Source of the DNA: Serendipita indica DSM 11827
Lineage: Eukaryota; Basidiomycota; Agaricomycetes; Sebacinales; Serendipitaceae
Assembly (NCBI GenBank): GCA_910890315.1
Contig: CAJVGD010000013.1
Coordinates: 248,001 to 312,000 of the forward strand
Direction: 5' to 3'
Length of the DNA: 64,000 nt
Shown here piece after piece: positions 10,656 through 21,064 of the stretch; the first letter of the stretch is position 1, and every line of letters starts with the position of its first letter. The position numbers and the translations under genes are program-made. The notes under the pieces are model-generated. The model saw only the letters and a program-made list of their open reading frames with translations, did no database searches and had not been told where the DNA came from.

Positions 10656-13149
10656 TTACAGAGCTATACGACCACGACCTCGACCCCGGCCACGTCCGCT
10701 TGCATTCCTGGAGTTTCCATTGCGGTGGCGCGTCTCCCGAAGTGAAACCTCTGACATCTGCGAAGTCAATGTCTTTCGACTACTTACGCACTGTCCTTTA
10801 GCACGCAACCGGGATGATCTCTCTGCACGGTTGCTAGGGGATCACTTTGGTTGTCTCCCTCTGCAGTATCACCTTGATTGTCTAGAAAAAGAGGAATAGC
10901 TGGCTGGGGCTGATGCAAAATTGATGCTGACGTTCCAAGCAGATGTGCATCTTCATTTGTGTTCATAGACCGTGACGATATATGATTTGGATGGGCCATA
11001 TTAACTATAATCTGTCAGTGTACCGATTTTATAACAGTGGCAGGACATACTGATTGGGCCAGCAGGAGTACTTGGTAGTCCAGCAGTTCTGAGCTCGAGA
11101 CCAGACAACAAATAATCAGCTTCTCAATGTCAAATCAAGTTCCCGTACGTGAAAGAGACTACAAACCGTCTTGTTCTTGCACTGAGAATTATATTAGAAC
11201 CCAATATCCATCAAGAAATCCTGACGTACCCTGGACTTGGGATTCCTGGTCGGGGTATAAAGCCGAGTCTTAGTTTAACGTATTAGGAATGGAACAACTA
11301 ATAGTTGAGTAATATACCATGAGCAAACGCGGCCAATGCCTTCGCCTTTGGTGTTAGTTTGAAGAGTAACCCCTTTTCCCAAGGAATTCTGTGGGACTGG
11401 TGGTCTTCAAAGAAGTCTAACCAAAGCGCTATATGCGCCTTGGTCGCGTTTTTGGGTGCCAATGGAAGTGGGATGGGCACGTCGAGATTGTCAACCTTTG
11501 TTGTAGGAAAGAATTTGTACCAGGCAATGTCGGCAAGCTGGCTCTCCAAAATGGTCCACTGAATAGGCGCTTCAATATCGCTAGCTCGACCAACACGGAC
11601 TAGCAAGGATATTAGGACGCTCTGCATGTAATATAAACACACATACCCAGACGATTAGCAGTCAGGAATCGAATAAGCGTCTTGTTTTTGTGATGATTCT
11701 CGAAGCCACCAGTTTTGAGCTCTTTGACCAGATAGATACCGTCGCATATGCCATATATAGTGAGTGCTAGCCCCTGAAAAACCACTGTGGTTGGAAATAT
11801 GTCGCCTTCTCGGGGAAGCTGAGGTGTTGGCTTCTTTTTCTTCAACCGACGACCATCTTCAATTGCATCCGCTCCCCGTTTCCGTGCAAGGATGGATACG
11901 GTGTCAAGGGCAACATTGTGGTTACCATCCGACAAGGACCCGTCATCGTCAATCTGGACTAAGGGGCTATTAGCTGATGAATGAATCATAGGATATGACA
12001 AACATTCTTTCCAATGTTTTGTCCACAGAAGGTTTCCATAGGCTTGAAGCGTTGCTTGAAGAGGTCGGGCTTTCGGGTCGTCTTGTGCATGCCAGTCAAG
12101 TATTGTGGGGGACTTCTTTGGTTTGAGAGCAAGGCTAACCAATAACTAGATATTAGACAAGATGGCCAAAGACTACATACGTACATTTTTGCCTCTGGTG
12201 GCGAACCATTAGGACCCGCAACAAAGATGACACAAATTGATGGCCATCGAAAGCCCTCATAAGTGTCCAGCATTACTGAGGAATAGTGAGCCTCAGCAAG
12301 AGCACGACGATGCCTAGAAGAAATCTCATCAGATATATTCCTTTGTAATCTTGACTTACTCAAAAGACAACAGCTTCATTCCCTGGTGGCAAGACGTGTA
12401 TATCTCCATAAACTCCCCCCATACGCGAGCGTCATCACCTTCCAAGGGAAATGCAACCTGTGTGTGGAGGCGGCGAGTGATAAGTTCGCGCATCTCCGCC
12501 GAGACTTGCTCATAGTGGTTGATCACGGCACGAATTTTCTCGGGATTATTTGCAGATGTGGCGTGTAACCATAGCTTTTGTGCGTTGGGTACAGGCCCTC
12601 TATAGCGATTCTTGCGCCGGGATAAATTGATACGGTATCCAGTGTGCACATAGCGGACTGAATTGTAGTCTCCGTCGTCGTCACTCTCCGAGTTGTCGAG
12701 ATGAAGGTGTCTCTGTGGTCTCTCGGAGGTGGGCTGACGAACGAGTTGTAAAGACTTCGTGTGAGCGTTAACATTGTAGTCCGATAGCTCACTCTCCCCG
12801 GAATCTTCAGACCAACCTAACCCATCTTCCAACTGTGCCGCCACCTGTCGCTCATCCTGTTGATCATTGATATTGCCTAGAGAATGTTAGTCGAGAAAGC
12901 TAGCAGTCAAGCTATAGCCGCACCGTGTTGGGAGTGAATGTCACCCACATCTCGAAAACTGTCGAGATTTTGACCGTTAAAGGCATTGTAAGATAGCTGA
13001 TTATGCATTCCTTGTATGGCCTGTGGGTTGTATTCCTCGTATCCGGGTCCGTTTGATAAGGCGGTTGAGTACGAAGGCAATGGCGGAGGCCAACTGGTGT
13101 TACCCTGGTGTTCAACTGGCTCGTGTTCATTGGAGGTGGACCCCTTCAT
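10656..13149 (-). CDS. Multi-exon protein of unknown family with RG-rich tail
   Basis: A chain of open exons separated by about 45-55-bp GT-AG introns, roughly 13149-12920, 12844-12360, 12340-12180, 12140-11645, 11630-11318, 11268-11229, small exons to about 11150, 10999-10790 and a last piece ending at TAA 10658-10656. The ATG at 13149 (MKGSTSNEHEPVEHQ) is the first ATG in the first exon; an upstream exon cannot be excluded. Visible parts: an acidic Ser/Asp stretch (LDNSESDDDGDY), a conserved-looking core (VINHYEQVSAEMRELITRR; HYSSVMLDTYEGFRWPSI), a nuclear-signal-like run (GRRLKKKKPTP), and a C-terminus GRGRGRGRGRIAL. The RG tail and basic run suggest a nuclear, nucleic-acid-binding role; this is inference. 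I do not recognise the family, and the exact exon borders are uncertain. Confidence 0.5.
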
Positions 13150-13667
13150 ACGTATTAGCAAGCTAATTCAAACACTATCGACTATGTATATGTACCAGAT
13201 TTACAGCAATGTTTGTTGCTCCTTGGTACAGATAGCTGGGTTGAGGGTGTATGATATGTGAATGTTCCATTGTGTTCGTCGATGTTCAGGTGAAAATATG
13301 ATTGGAAAGCACGATTTCTTGCTAACCTGCTTAAATACCTCAGTTTTGTTGTACTATCATCGGTCAAGTCTTCAGGTTAGCCATGAAATCACGGTAATCA
13401 CCCCTGACGGGTGGCAGACATGTGTCTCGGGTTCGCAAAGGATATCACAACAAACTTGACGAAGACTGTCTGTGATATCATGGTGCCATTAGCCAATGTA
13501 GCCTATAATCTCAATGTAAATTCTTCTGTATACACGAGCTTTGATTCACATAATTAAGACGAACTTCCGCAATCTGACTGGCATGATGCAAAGCAACCAA
13601 GAATACTGTCGATAGCTTGACAACAGTTTGAGGTCACTCAAATTAGTCTGAACGTAAGGACTCAAAG
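13150..13667. other. Divergent spacer
   Basis: 518 bp between the unknown minus-strand gene and the zinc-finger ORF. A minus frame at 13182-13367 (LSRLARNRAFQSYFHL) could be an upstream exon of the former, since a donor-like GT follows it. Nothing else was recognised. Confidence 0.35.
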
Positions 13668-14265
13668 TTGATCACTTATACTTCCAACCTTGTCATGCCA
13701 TCGGCCAATCATGCTGGCGACATTGTAGCAGATCCTAGGTTGATTTGCCCACTATGCAGCTATAATTTCAGTACTTCATCCAGTACAAGGCGTCATCTCA
13801 TGCGACTCAAACCCTGTTGGCTTGGGAAGAAGTTGTCAAAAGGGCATTCAAAATCACAGACACAGAGACGTGAAAGAAAGAGACGCTACACTGCTCGGTA
13901 AGCAACCAAAACAACTTTGCAAACAGCTCATCAACCCGTTATGGACAGTTGTGACAGAGCACGTAATAGGGGATCTCCATAGTCCGATATGTCAATTCTT
14001 CGCATATTTATTACAAATTGGATCTTTTATTACCAGATATCAGCGTCTAGCCAAGCTAGGCCTGTATAATATGGCTAACAAGTTGTTGGATGTCGAACAT
14101 TACAATCATCCTGATGGTATTTACTTAATTCCACTAAAGATAGTAAGATCTAATCTAGCTTTCACTCCTCAATGTATACTTAGGGAATCTTATTGCACCT
14201 CTGTAGACCACGGTGCAGGTTTGCCACATCCTCTCTTTGGCCTTATCATCAAGACGCCATACTAA
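13668..14265 (+). CDS. Short zinc-finger ORF, possibly a fragment
   Basis: An open stretch (ATG-like starts from 13668, clear ATG at 13695) encodes one C2HC-type finger: Cys-Pro-Leu-Cys, 12 residues, His, 6 residues, Cys, then a Lys/Arg-rich segment (GKKLSKGHSKSQTQRRERKR). A GTAAGC at about 13899 could be a splice donor. Downstream the other frame stays open to 14265 (CQFFAYLLQIGSFITRYQ) but with no recognised domain. Single degenerate fingers of this type occur at the N-terminus of some basidiomycete transposases, so this could be a transposon piece; no terminal repeats prove it. The tandem array at 14326 starts 60 bp downstream. Confidence 0.35.
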
Positions 14266-14325
14266 ACCAGCAAGAGTCCTGTGAGATATCATTTTTTCCA
14301 TTGCGACTTTACACAAACCAGCTAT

Positions 14326-14935
14326 GTTATCATTACGGCTCATGGCTATGGCCGATCACGTACACAGTGATGTAATTAAGCTTAGCGTGATATCAAGTGT
14401 GGCAATTACAAGTCAATTTGAACTAGTTGTGTTATCATTACGGCCATGGCCGATCAGGTATCAGTGATGTAATTAACATTAGCGTGATATCAAGGGCGGC
14501 GACCACAAGTCGAGTCAAACTACCTGTGTTACCATTACGGCCACGGCTGTTCAGGTACATAGTGATGTAATTAAGCTTAGCGTGATATCAAGGGCGGCGA
14601 CCACAAGTCAACTCAAACTAGTCGTGTTATCATTACGGCCATGGCCGATCAGGCATCAGTGATGTAATTAACATTAGCGTGATATCAAGGGCGGCGACCA
14701 CAAGTCGAGTCAAACTACCTGTGTTACCATTACGGCCACGGCTGTTCAGGTACATAGTGATGTAATTAAGCTTAGCGTGATATCAAGGGCGGCGACCACA
14801 AGTCAACTTAAACTAGCCGTGTTATCATTACGGCCATGGCCGATCAGGCATCAGTGATGTAATTAACATTAGCGTGATATCAAGGGCGGCGAATACAAGT
14901 CGAGTCAAACTGGTTGTGTTATCATTACCATGCTT
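14326..14935. repeat. 97-bp tandem repeat with 195-bp dimer structure
   Basis: Seven starts of a 'gttatcattacgg'-type motif lie at 14326, 14431, 14528, 14626, 14723, 14821 and 14918 (spacings 105, 97, 98, 97, 98, 97). Two monomer types alternate. Type A has 'ccacggctgttcagg' and 'gtaattaagcttagcg'; type B has 'ccatggccgatcagg' and 'gtaattaacattagcg'. The higher-order period is 195 bp. All share 'agcgtgatatcaaggg' and 'cacaagtc'. Type B contains the 12-bp perfect palindrome CGGCCATGGCCG, type A the palindrome TAAGCTTA, and both carry TGATATCA. The outermost copies are most diverged and the inner ones nearly identical. No reading frame is conserved. Confidence 0.9.
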
Positions 14936-14974
14936 AACTTCAACTACCGAGATGTCACACTAAGTAAGCCTGCA

Positions 14975-15527
14975 CTATGTCACAAAATTATAGAACATCA
15001 CGGCATGATCTTCTAGACTAGCTTTGATTGCATGATAAACTTGCTCAAGTCTGGCGAACTGAAGGGTGCTTAGGCCGTAGCTGATAGCAGGTCTCTCAAG
15101 AAAAGTATTCTGACAGCTTAAATCAGACTTGATTAATGTAGAAAATATTGATGTCATACGATGGCGGCTGGATGATCTCATCGAATATCTGTGTAGATAT
15201 GCCGTGAAAGTATGATATCTGTAGGGAATGATGTCCATTGTCAGGAAATTCACGCAATGTGTGATTTGGATCACGGCACCCGTGCTCGTGATCTCCCGTG
15301 ATTCCACAGCAGATCTGCACCTTTTTCCTTAGTAATCTCCCGCAAGTTGCATCGTACCTGACTGCCAGTTCTGGAATAATCAGTGTTTCTGATGAAGTGT
15401 TCAAGGCCGCTGTCCCAAAGTGACCGACGAGGCGGAGACGAACAGACTTTGGCCGCAAACCACACTTGACCATTTGGCCATTCTCTTTTGCAGTGTATAC
15501 AAGCAGAGAATCTGAAATATGCACCAT
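14975..15527 (-). CDS. Hypothetical ORF pair, unrecognised
   Basis: A minus-strand frame from an ATG at 15527 runs 134 residues to 15123 (GHFGTAALNTSSETLIIPEL, KKVQICCGITGDHEHGC). An overlapping frame continues to 14975 (RLEQVYHAIKASLEDHAVMF). No domain, signal peptide or membrane segment is recognised. It could be a real small gene with an intron, or chance. It lies between the satellite-like array and the broken coiled-coil copy, a setting that favours decay. Confidence 0.25.
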
Positions 15528-15640
15528 GGAGTGTCTGAATCCTATATCTATCTGCGCTCGATCAGATGAACTTGACGAAACTCTGAGCCCTCGCCCTCTC
15601 CACGAGGATCTTGCTGACTATGCTCCACTGAAACAACAAA

Positions 15641-16105
15641 AATGTCTATCACACCTAGCGATAAAGACCTCGTTTCTCCGCCCATACTCCCATTCAGACC
15701 TGCCACCCTCGTCTCGAGTCCCAGATGGGTGACTATGTCCGAGCGACGCAGCTGCAGCAGCTCCTCAAAAAGCGCATCATGGTGCTTATGAAACAAAAAG
15801 AGGCAGAATCCGCACACAAGGAAGACGAGGCGCGCAGGGTTCTACTCAAAACCACATAGGAGACGAGGGAATTGACCAAGGGAAACCAAGAACTCAAGGA
15901 GAAGATACTCCAGCTCGAGATGAGTGGCCAGGTCGAGCACAGTCCGTCACGGCAAAGTCGAGCACCCAGTCCGCCTTCTGAGGACCGTCAAGCGTGCTGG
16001 AGATATAGTCCCATGTCATCACCTATGCACAGGCACAGATCCTCCGCAGTGTCTCTATTAGATTCCCTCGACCTTTACGATGAGTCCCCAACCACAGAAT
16101 ATTGA
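15641..16105 (+). pseudogene. Broken duplicate of the coiled-coil gene
   Basis: The protein reads as a diverged copy of the gene at 2781-3434: start region MSITPSDKDLVSPP resembles MSVAASDGILVSP, then after a frame change GDYVRATQLQQLLKKRI, LMKQKEAES, an in-frame TAG (15857-15859), then TRELTKGNQELKEKILQLEM, matching DYVRATQLQQSLKKRI, LMKQKEAEA and NRKNQILKEKMMQLE. The last part (RHRSSAVSLLDSLDLYDESP) is not shared. About 25 residues of the parent are deleted just before the coiled coil, which causes the frame change. One frame change plus one stop make it a pseudogene. Confidence 0.75.
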
Positions 16106-17197
16106 GCCCTTCAACGGGAAATTGCTCCGTCCTCGGTATGTCTCAAGTTTTCATCGTCAAGTTCATGTAATTAGATCTCAATTCCTTAGGTTGGCTTCCT
16201 TAGGTTGTCTAATAGTGAGACAGCGAATGGTTGGCGTATGTACAAGGAAGTTAATTGGATGCACACTTGGATCCAAAGTCACGAGGCCTAAGCATACATC
16301 GATACCTACGGGTGTAGGGGCATTGAGTTGGCTCAGCGCCACCTCATCAGAGACTGGCTTTTCATCCAGCTCTTCCATTCCATGAGTCTTGGCCCCGAAC
16401 ACCACGGCATCTTGTAAGGCTGATCCCATCGCTCATTAAACATCCAGAGCTCAATGTCAGCACCGTGCGAGCCTGCTACTGAGCATTCTGGCCGATCATC
16501 CAATGACTCCAAGACCAAGTCCACACGGTCACGAAAGAATCAGCGTGGGTCTTTTATGGTAGGTAACAGACGCTGGACAGTGCTCCTTTATATAACGCTA
16601 GTTAATAGCAAAGGATTAGGTCCCGACTTGCCCCCACCATCTCTGAAGCGGTCCCTTCAGTGGCAGATCCACCGACAACCCCTAATTCATCATCATCTCA
16701 GGACTCAAAAACAGCTCAAGAATCATCAACGACGTATGGAGAGCCACCAGCACTCTCCGATACGCCGTGGCCACGCGACAATCGAGAGGATGGCCGGAGT
16801 CGTTGCTCTGGGTGTGGATTTTTCCCAAGGCCTCAAGGGTGCACCTACTGTTACGAGCAAGACTGGTTTGAGAGCCACGCATGACCGAGCCAGAGATCAT
16901 TTCAAGTATGAGGTTTCCAGTAGCTGGGCAGTGGCAAAATTCTTGTACTATTAGTATCAATCTCGGATATCTTCCTAATAGACGAGTCCGCGTATACGAG
17001 TTCCCGAGCTAATGGCTAGATAGAGAGGGTCTAAGGGCTATGAATGCGGATCAGCTGCGGCCCCTGTAACGAATTGAAGACATACACTCAAAACAGTCCT
17101 TTATCTTGAATCCATCCCTTCAAGCTATATAACTCGCGCTTCCGTCTGGGAGGTGGCCAGCGCAGCTAAACGCATCTTGGAATCATCCACCGTCGCG
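16106..17197. other. Intergenic with a Cys-rich scrap
   Basis: About 1.1 kb without a recognised gene. One plus frame ends at 16884 with a Cys-rich tail (CSGCGFFPRPQGCTYCYEQD) after a Ser/Pro-rich lead, like a zinc-ribbon end, but no start or acceptor is clear. The last 60 bp before 17198 resemble the leader of the second HET-E-like gene ('cttggaatcatccaccgtc' versus 'cttggagtctcccaccttc'), so the duplication included 5' flank. Confidence 0.4.
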
Positions 17198-20100
17198 ATG
17201 TCGGACCGAAAGACAGCCAAATCCATGAAACAGCACAAAAGCGCGAATTCATCGAGATCTTCATCTCGCGCTCGACCCTCAACGAGTAAGAGGGATCAAG
17301 TATACGACGCTGTCAACTTTGGTCTCGATGTGACCGTAAATATAGCCGAAGGATCAGATATACTTGCGCCTCTAAAGGCGGCCTGTCGAACAACCAAATT
17401 GATCCTTGAAGTCGTCCAGGTGGTTTGATGAAACTAGCACGACTTCGTCTAATGGATGCGACAGGCGACAGAGAACAACCAAGAAGAATGGATCGACTTG
17501 GCTCGACGCCTGAAAGGATATATATCAGCACTTGAGGAACGGGTTGCTATATTTGAGACATATCCTCCGGAGGACAGGGTTGTCGACAAGGCATTTAGCC
17601 AGCCGCTCATTCACTATACTGAGTACGTGAACATATCAATTCTATCAATATACTGAGCGAGGCAGATTCCTCGAAACGATGAATGACATGGTTGTCGACC
17701 TACAGACGAAACGGAGCCGCAGCAAAGCCGGCATCTTTACCGCGTTCATCAAAATCAAAATTAACGCTGGGAAGATTTCCAAACTTAATTGAGATATCGA
17801 AGATCAGCATAGACAGTTTATGGTGCGAGCCTTGATCTGTCGCGTTTACAAGTTGACCACAAGCACAGGAGGCGTTGAGCCTTTTTACCGCAATGCGTAT
17901 TCAAGCGATTGAACGGAATACAATGGCTACCAAAGACGATGTACGGGCTACCAAGGGCAACGTGGAGGTCACCAAGGCCAATGTGGAAACACTTCTGTCG
18001 GACGGTGTGTTGAAGCCTCTCATGAGATGCTTACTTACCATTCCAAGTCGACACCGCTGCAATACTACAGCCGCCAACAGTTGCATTCGTCGCATCTTCG
18101 GTCCACAACACCTGTTTGAAAGGGACGCGCGAGGCCGTTCTTCAGACGACCTGGCACTGGGCCGACGATGATTCCTCGGACAAGCCAATCTTTTGGCTCT
18201 GCGATATCGCTGGTTCCGGCAAGTCTACCGTCGCAATGTCCGCAGTCGAACCATGGCGCAAGAAGGGAGTGTTGGGCGGCCGGTTCTTCTTCTCCATAGC
18301 AAGTAACGAAAGGTCGACCACCGACAAAGTCTGCTCGACTATAGCAAGGGATCTTGTCCAGTACATCGCCGAGCTCGCGCCGCACATTGCTGAAGCAGTG
18401 AAGCAGAACCCTTCCTTCATGCGAAGCGCTCTTGATGAACAGTTCCAAGTGCTTGTCGGCAATCCTGTCCAACATCGCCAAGGGCGCGTGATACTTGTCA
18501 TCGGCGCCCTCGACGAGTGTAAACTTGGATCACAGCGAAGGGAACTCGTAGGCATGCTGTCTGCGACTGTCAGAGAATACAAGAATCTCAGGATATTCAT
18601 AACAAGTCGGCCAGATCCCGTCATCCAAGCAGCCTTAGGCCCACTCTCCATCAAAGCCAAGTTGGAGGACCGTCTCCACAATGTCAATTACGGCGACAAT
18701 ATAAAAGACATCGCTGTATACGTACATCAATCGCTAGATGGAGTATTACCGGTAGACAAGAGGCAGAGACTGGCCGACAAAGCCAACGGCTTGTTCATCT
18801 GGGCTGCCACAGCATGCCGAATGCTGAAGGACGAGACTAGTTTGAGCTCTCCCAAGTTCACCTATGATCTTCTGATTTCCATCGACCAAGCTGGCGCCAT
18901 TGACAACCTATACAGCCTCATCTTCGAGCGCATAGACCCCGTGCACTATGAGGTGATGTATAGCATGCTTGCTCTGCTGCTCGCAGCGTTTGAACCCCTC
19001 ACCACAGCGGATCTCGACGATATTCTCGAGCACGCTGGAATACATTGGAGCGCCAAAACCTTGGTGCGGAATCTCGGGAGTGTACTGATTGAGGACGCGA
19101 GTACAAATTTGATCCAATTCCACCATTCCACGCTCGTCGAGTATCTTCGACGTTGCTCCGTTAACCCGACTGTCAGTAGCTCCAATAAGATGTACATCAA
19201 CGGCACCAATGCACATGAGCAAGCCGCATCGTGGTGTCTCGAATGCTTCAAATCGCCGACTGAAGGCCTCAGGTTCAACATATGTCAAATCGAATCTTCG
19301 TTGTCCCTAAACAGACAGATATCTGACCTTGATGCCAGAGTTTCAAGGTTTATCTCAAGAAAGCTTCGATATGCCAGCTCTCATTGGCTATTCCATTTGG
19401 TGGAAACTGGTGACGAGTGGCGAGGTGCGCTCGAACGCAGACTTGAGCACGCTCTTAGAATTCCCTATGTGCTATACTGGATGGAGATTCTTAGCTTAAC
19501 TGGAGGAGTGCCACGAGCGATAACCGACCTTCGAGCTGCAACGCGCTGCACAGGGGTGAGTAATCCACCTGTACGATTTCTCGTATTTTACGCCGTGAAT
19601 AGATTGAAGAGATCAAGAGCAGAATGACAGACATTCGACGTTTTCTAACGTCATTTTTGGTGCCGATTCAAGATAGTGCTCCCCACATCTACATCTCGGA
19701 GCTTCCTTTCAGCCAAATAAATTCAGTACTTCATGTCGAGAGCTTAAAACGACATGCAAATACCCTCACTGTGACTCAAGGCCTCGAGGAGATGTACCCT
19801 GGGCTCCCAAGAAGTCTCAAAGGCCATGAGGGATCTATACTTTCAATCAACTTCTCGCCAGACGGCTCGCGAATCATCTCTGGCTCGGAAGGCAACACTA
19901 TTCGACTTTGGGATGCAGACACTGGTCAGCCACTGCGAGAGCCACTGCGAGAGCCACTGCGAGAGCCACTGCGAGAGCCACTGCGAGGGCATGAAGGAAT
20001 GGTCTGGGCGGTTGGGTTCTCGCCAGATGGCTCTCGAATTGTTTCTAGTCCGGGTGACAGTACCATTCGATTGTGGAACGCAACGACTCGTCAGCCACTG

Positions 20101-20815
20101 GGGAAGCCACTCCAAGGTCATGAAGATCGGGTGAGGGCCGCAGGGTTCTCGCCAGACGGCTCACGAATCGTCTCTGGTTCGGACGATATAACCATTCGAA
20201 TATGGGATGCTGAGACTGGTCAGCCACTAGGAGATCCACTTCGAGGTCATAAAGGCTGGGTGAGGGCCGTACAGTTCTCTCCAGACGGCTCCCGAATTGT
20301 CTCTGGCTCGGACGACCAGACCGTTCGACTATGGAACGCAGCGACTGGCCAACCTCCGGGAGAGCCAGTCCGAGATTGTGAAGGGCCTATCTACTCGGTT
20401 GGGTTCTCGTAGGATGACTCACGGATCGTCTCTGGCTCGGCCGACGATCTTCCACCACTGAGTGCAAAGATTGGTCAGTGGTAGTTTTGATTTATGGCGG
20501 CAGGCTGACGAATCTCGTTAGATGACACTGAGGAATCTGACTCGAGTGCCAGAACTGACTCGCGGGGTACTCCACCGAGAATCCTTGTACCCGGATTCAG
20601 TCACTGCTCACTGTCCCAAGATGGCTGGGTGCAATCTTCGGGTCAATTTCTCTTCTGGGTACCTCCAGACAATCGACATGGACTTCAATACCCGTCTGCT
20701 CTTCTGACTTTACCGACAAACAGTCCGCTGCGTCTAACCAAAGTTGATTTCACCCACTTTCAATGCGGTACCTCCTGGATAAACGTTCTACCAAATGCCA
20801 ACCGGTAGATCGATC
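17198..20815 (+). pseudogene. HET-E-like NACHT-WD40 gene, decayed copy 1
   Basis: Exons by eye, phases consistent: 17198-17419, 17465-17622, 17666-17822, 17869-18004, 18048-19555, 19603-20412, plus a detached C-terminal piece around 20560-20815. Parts: a helical N-terminal region (DILAPLKAACRTTKLILEVV), NACHT with Walker A CDIAGSGKST, then about four WD40 units. Faults compared with copy 2: an in-frame TGA in exon 3 (17790-17792) where copy 2 has CGT; the Walker B position reads ILVIGALDEC instead of ILVIDALDEC; a TAG at 20410 inside the fifth WD40 unit; and scrambled sequence between there and the tail. The tail (VPGF..C/DGW, FWVPPDN, LTLPT) is still recognisable. HET-E-type proteins are fungal STAND/NLR-like sensors that can trigger cell death in nonself recognition. 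This copy is very probably dead. Confidence 0.85.
19931..19990 (+). repeat. 12-bp minisatellite inside WD40 unit 1
   Basis: The unit 'cactgcgagagc' is repeated about four to five times in phase with the reading frame, turning the usual GEPLRGHE turn into QPLREPLREPLREPLREP followed by LRGHE. Other WD40 units in the window have a single EPLRGH. It adds about 16 residues to an outer loop. Confidence 0.9.
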
Positions 20816-21064
20816 TGGTTGATGTGGCTATTCTTATATAATAAAACTATTATACATCAACCTATAAATAATAATAGTGTGAATGCCTTCCTGCTTCCAG
20901 TGGGATCGTAGTACTATCCTTTCTGATTAAATTTTCTGCCTAAGGAGCTGCAGCTTGTCCGGGCTTCATCAGTCAACGGACTTGACCTCGACGACGACTT
21001 GGCACGCTCGGTCAAAATTGCTTTATGAACCTATAGGTGCCAAAACTCACCTTGTTCACTCATT
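20816..21064. promoter_or_regulatory. Spacer upstream of the spermidine-synthase-like gene
   Basis: 249 bp, AT-rich near 20830-20880 ('tataataaaactattatac'), then a more mixed stretch before the ATG at 21065. It probably holds the promoter; no specific site can be named. Confidence 0.3.

Noticed and set aside
14326-14935. CRISPR-like array
   Set aside because: The repeats are contiguous 97-bp monomers without unique spacers, and the genome is eukaryotic.
14958-14962. CACTA at the edge of the satellite array as a transposon terminus
   Set aside because: No matching inverted end or target duplication was found; five bases are expected by chance.
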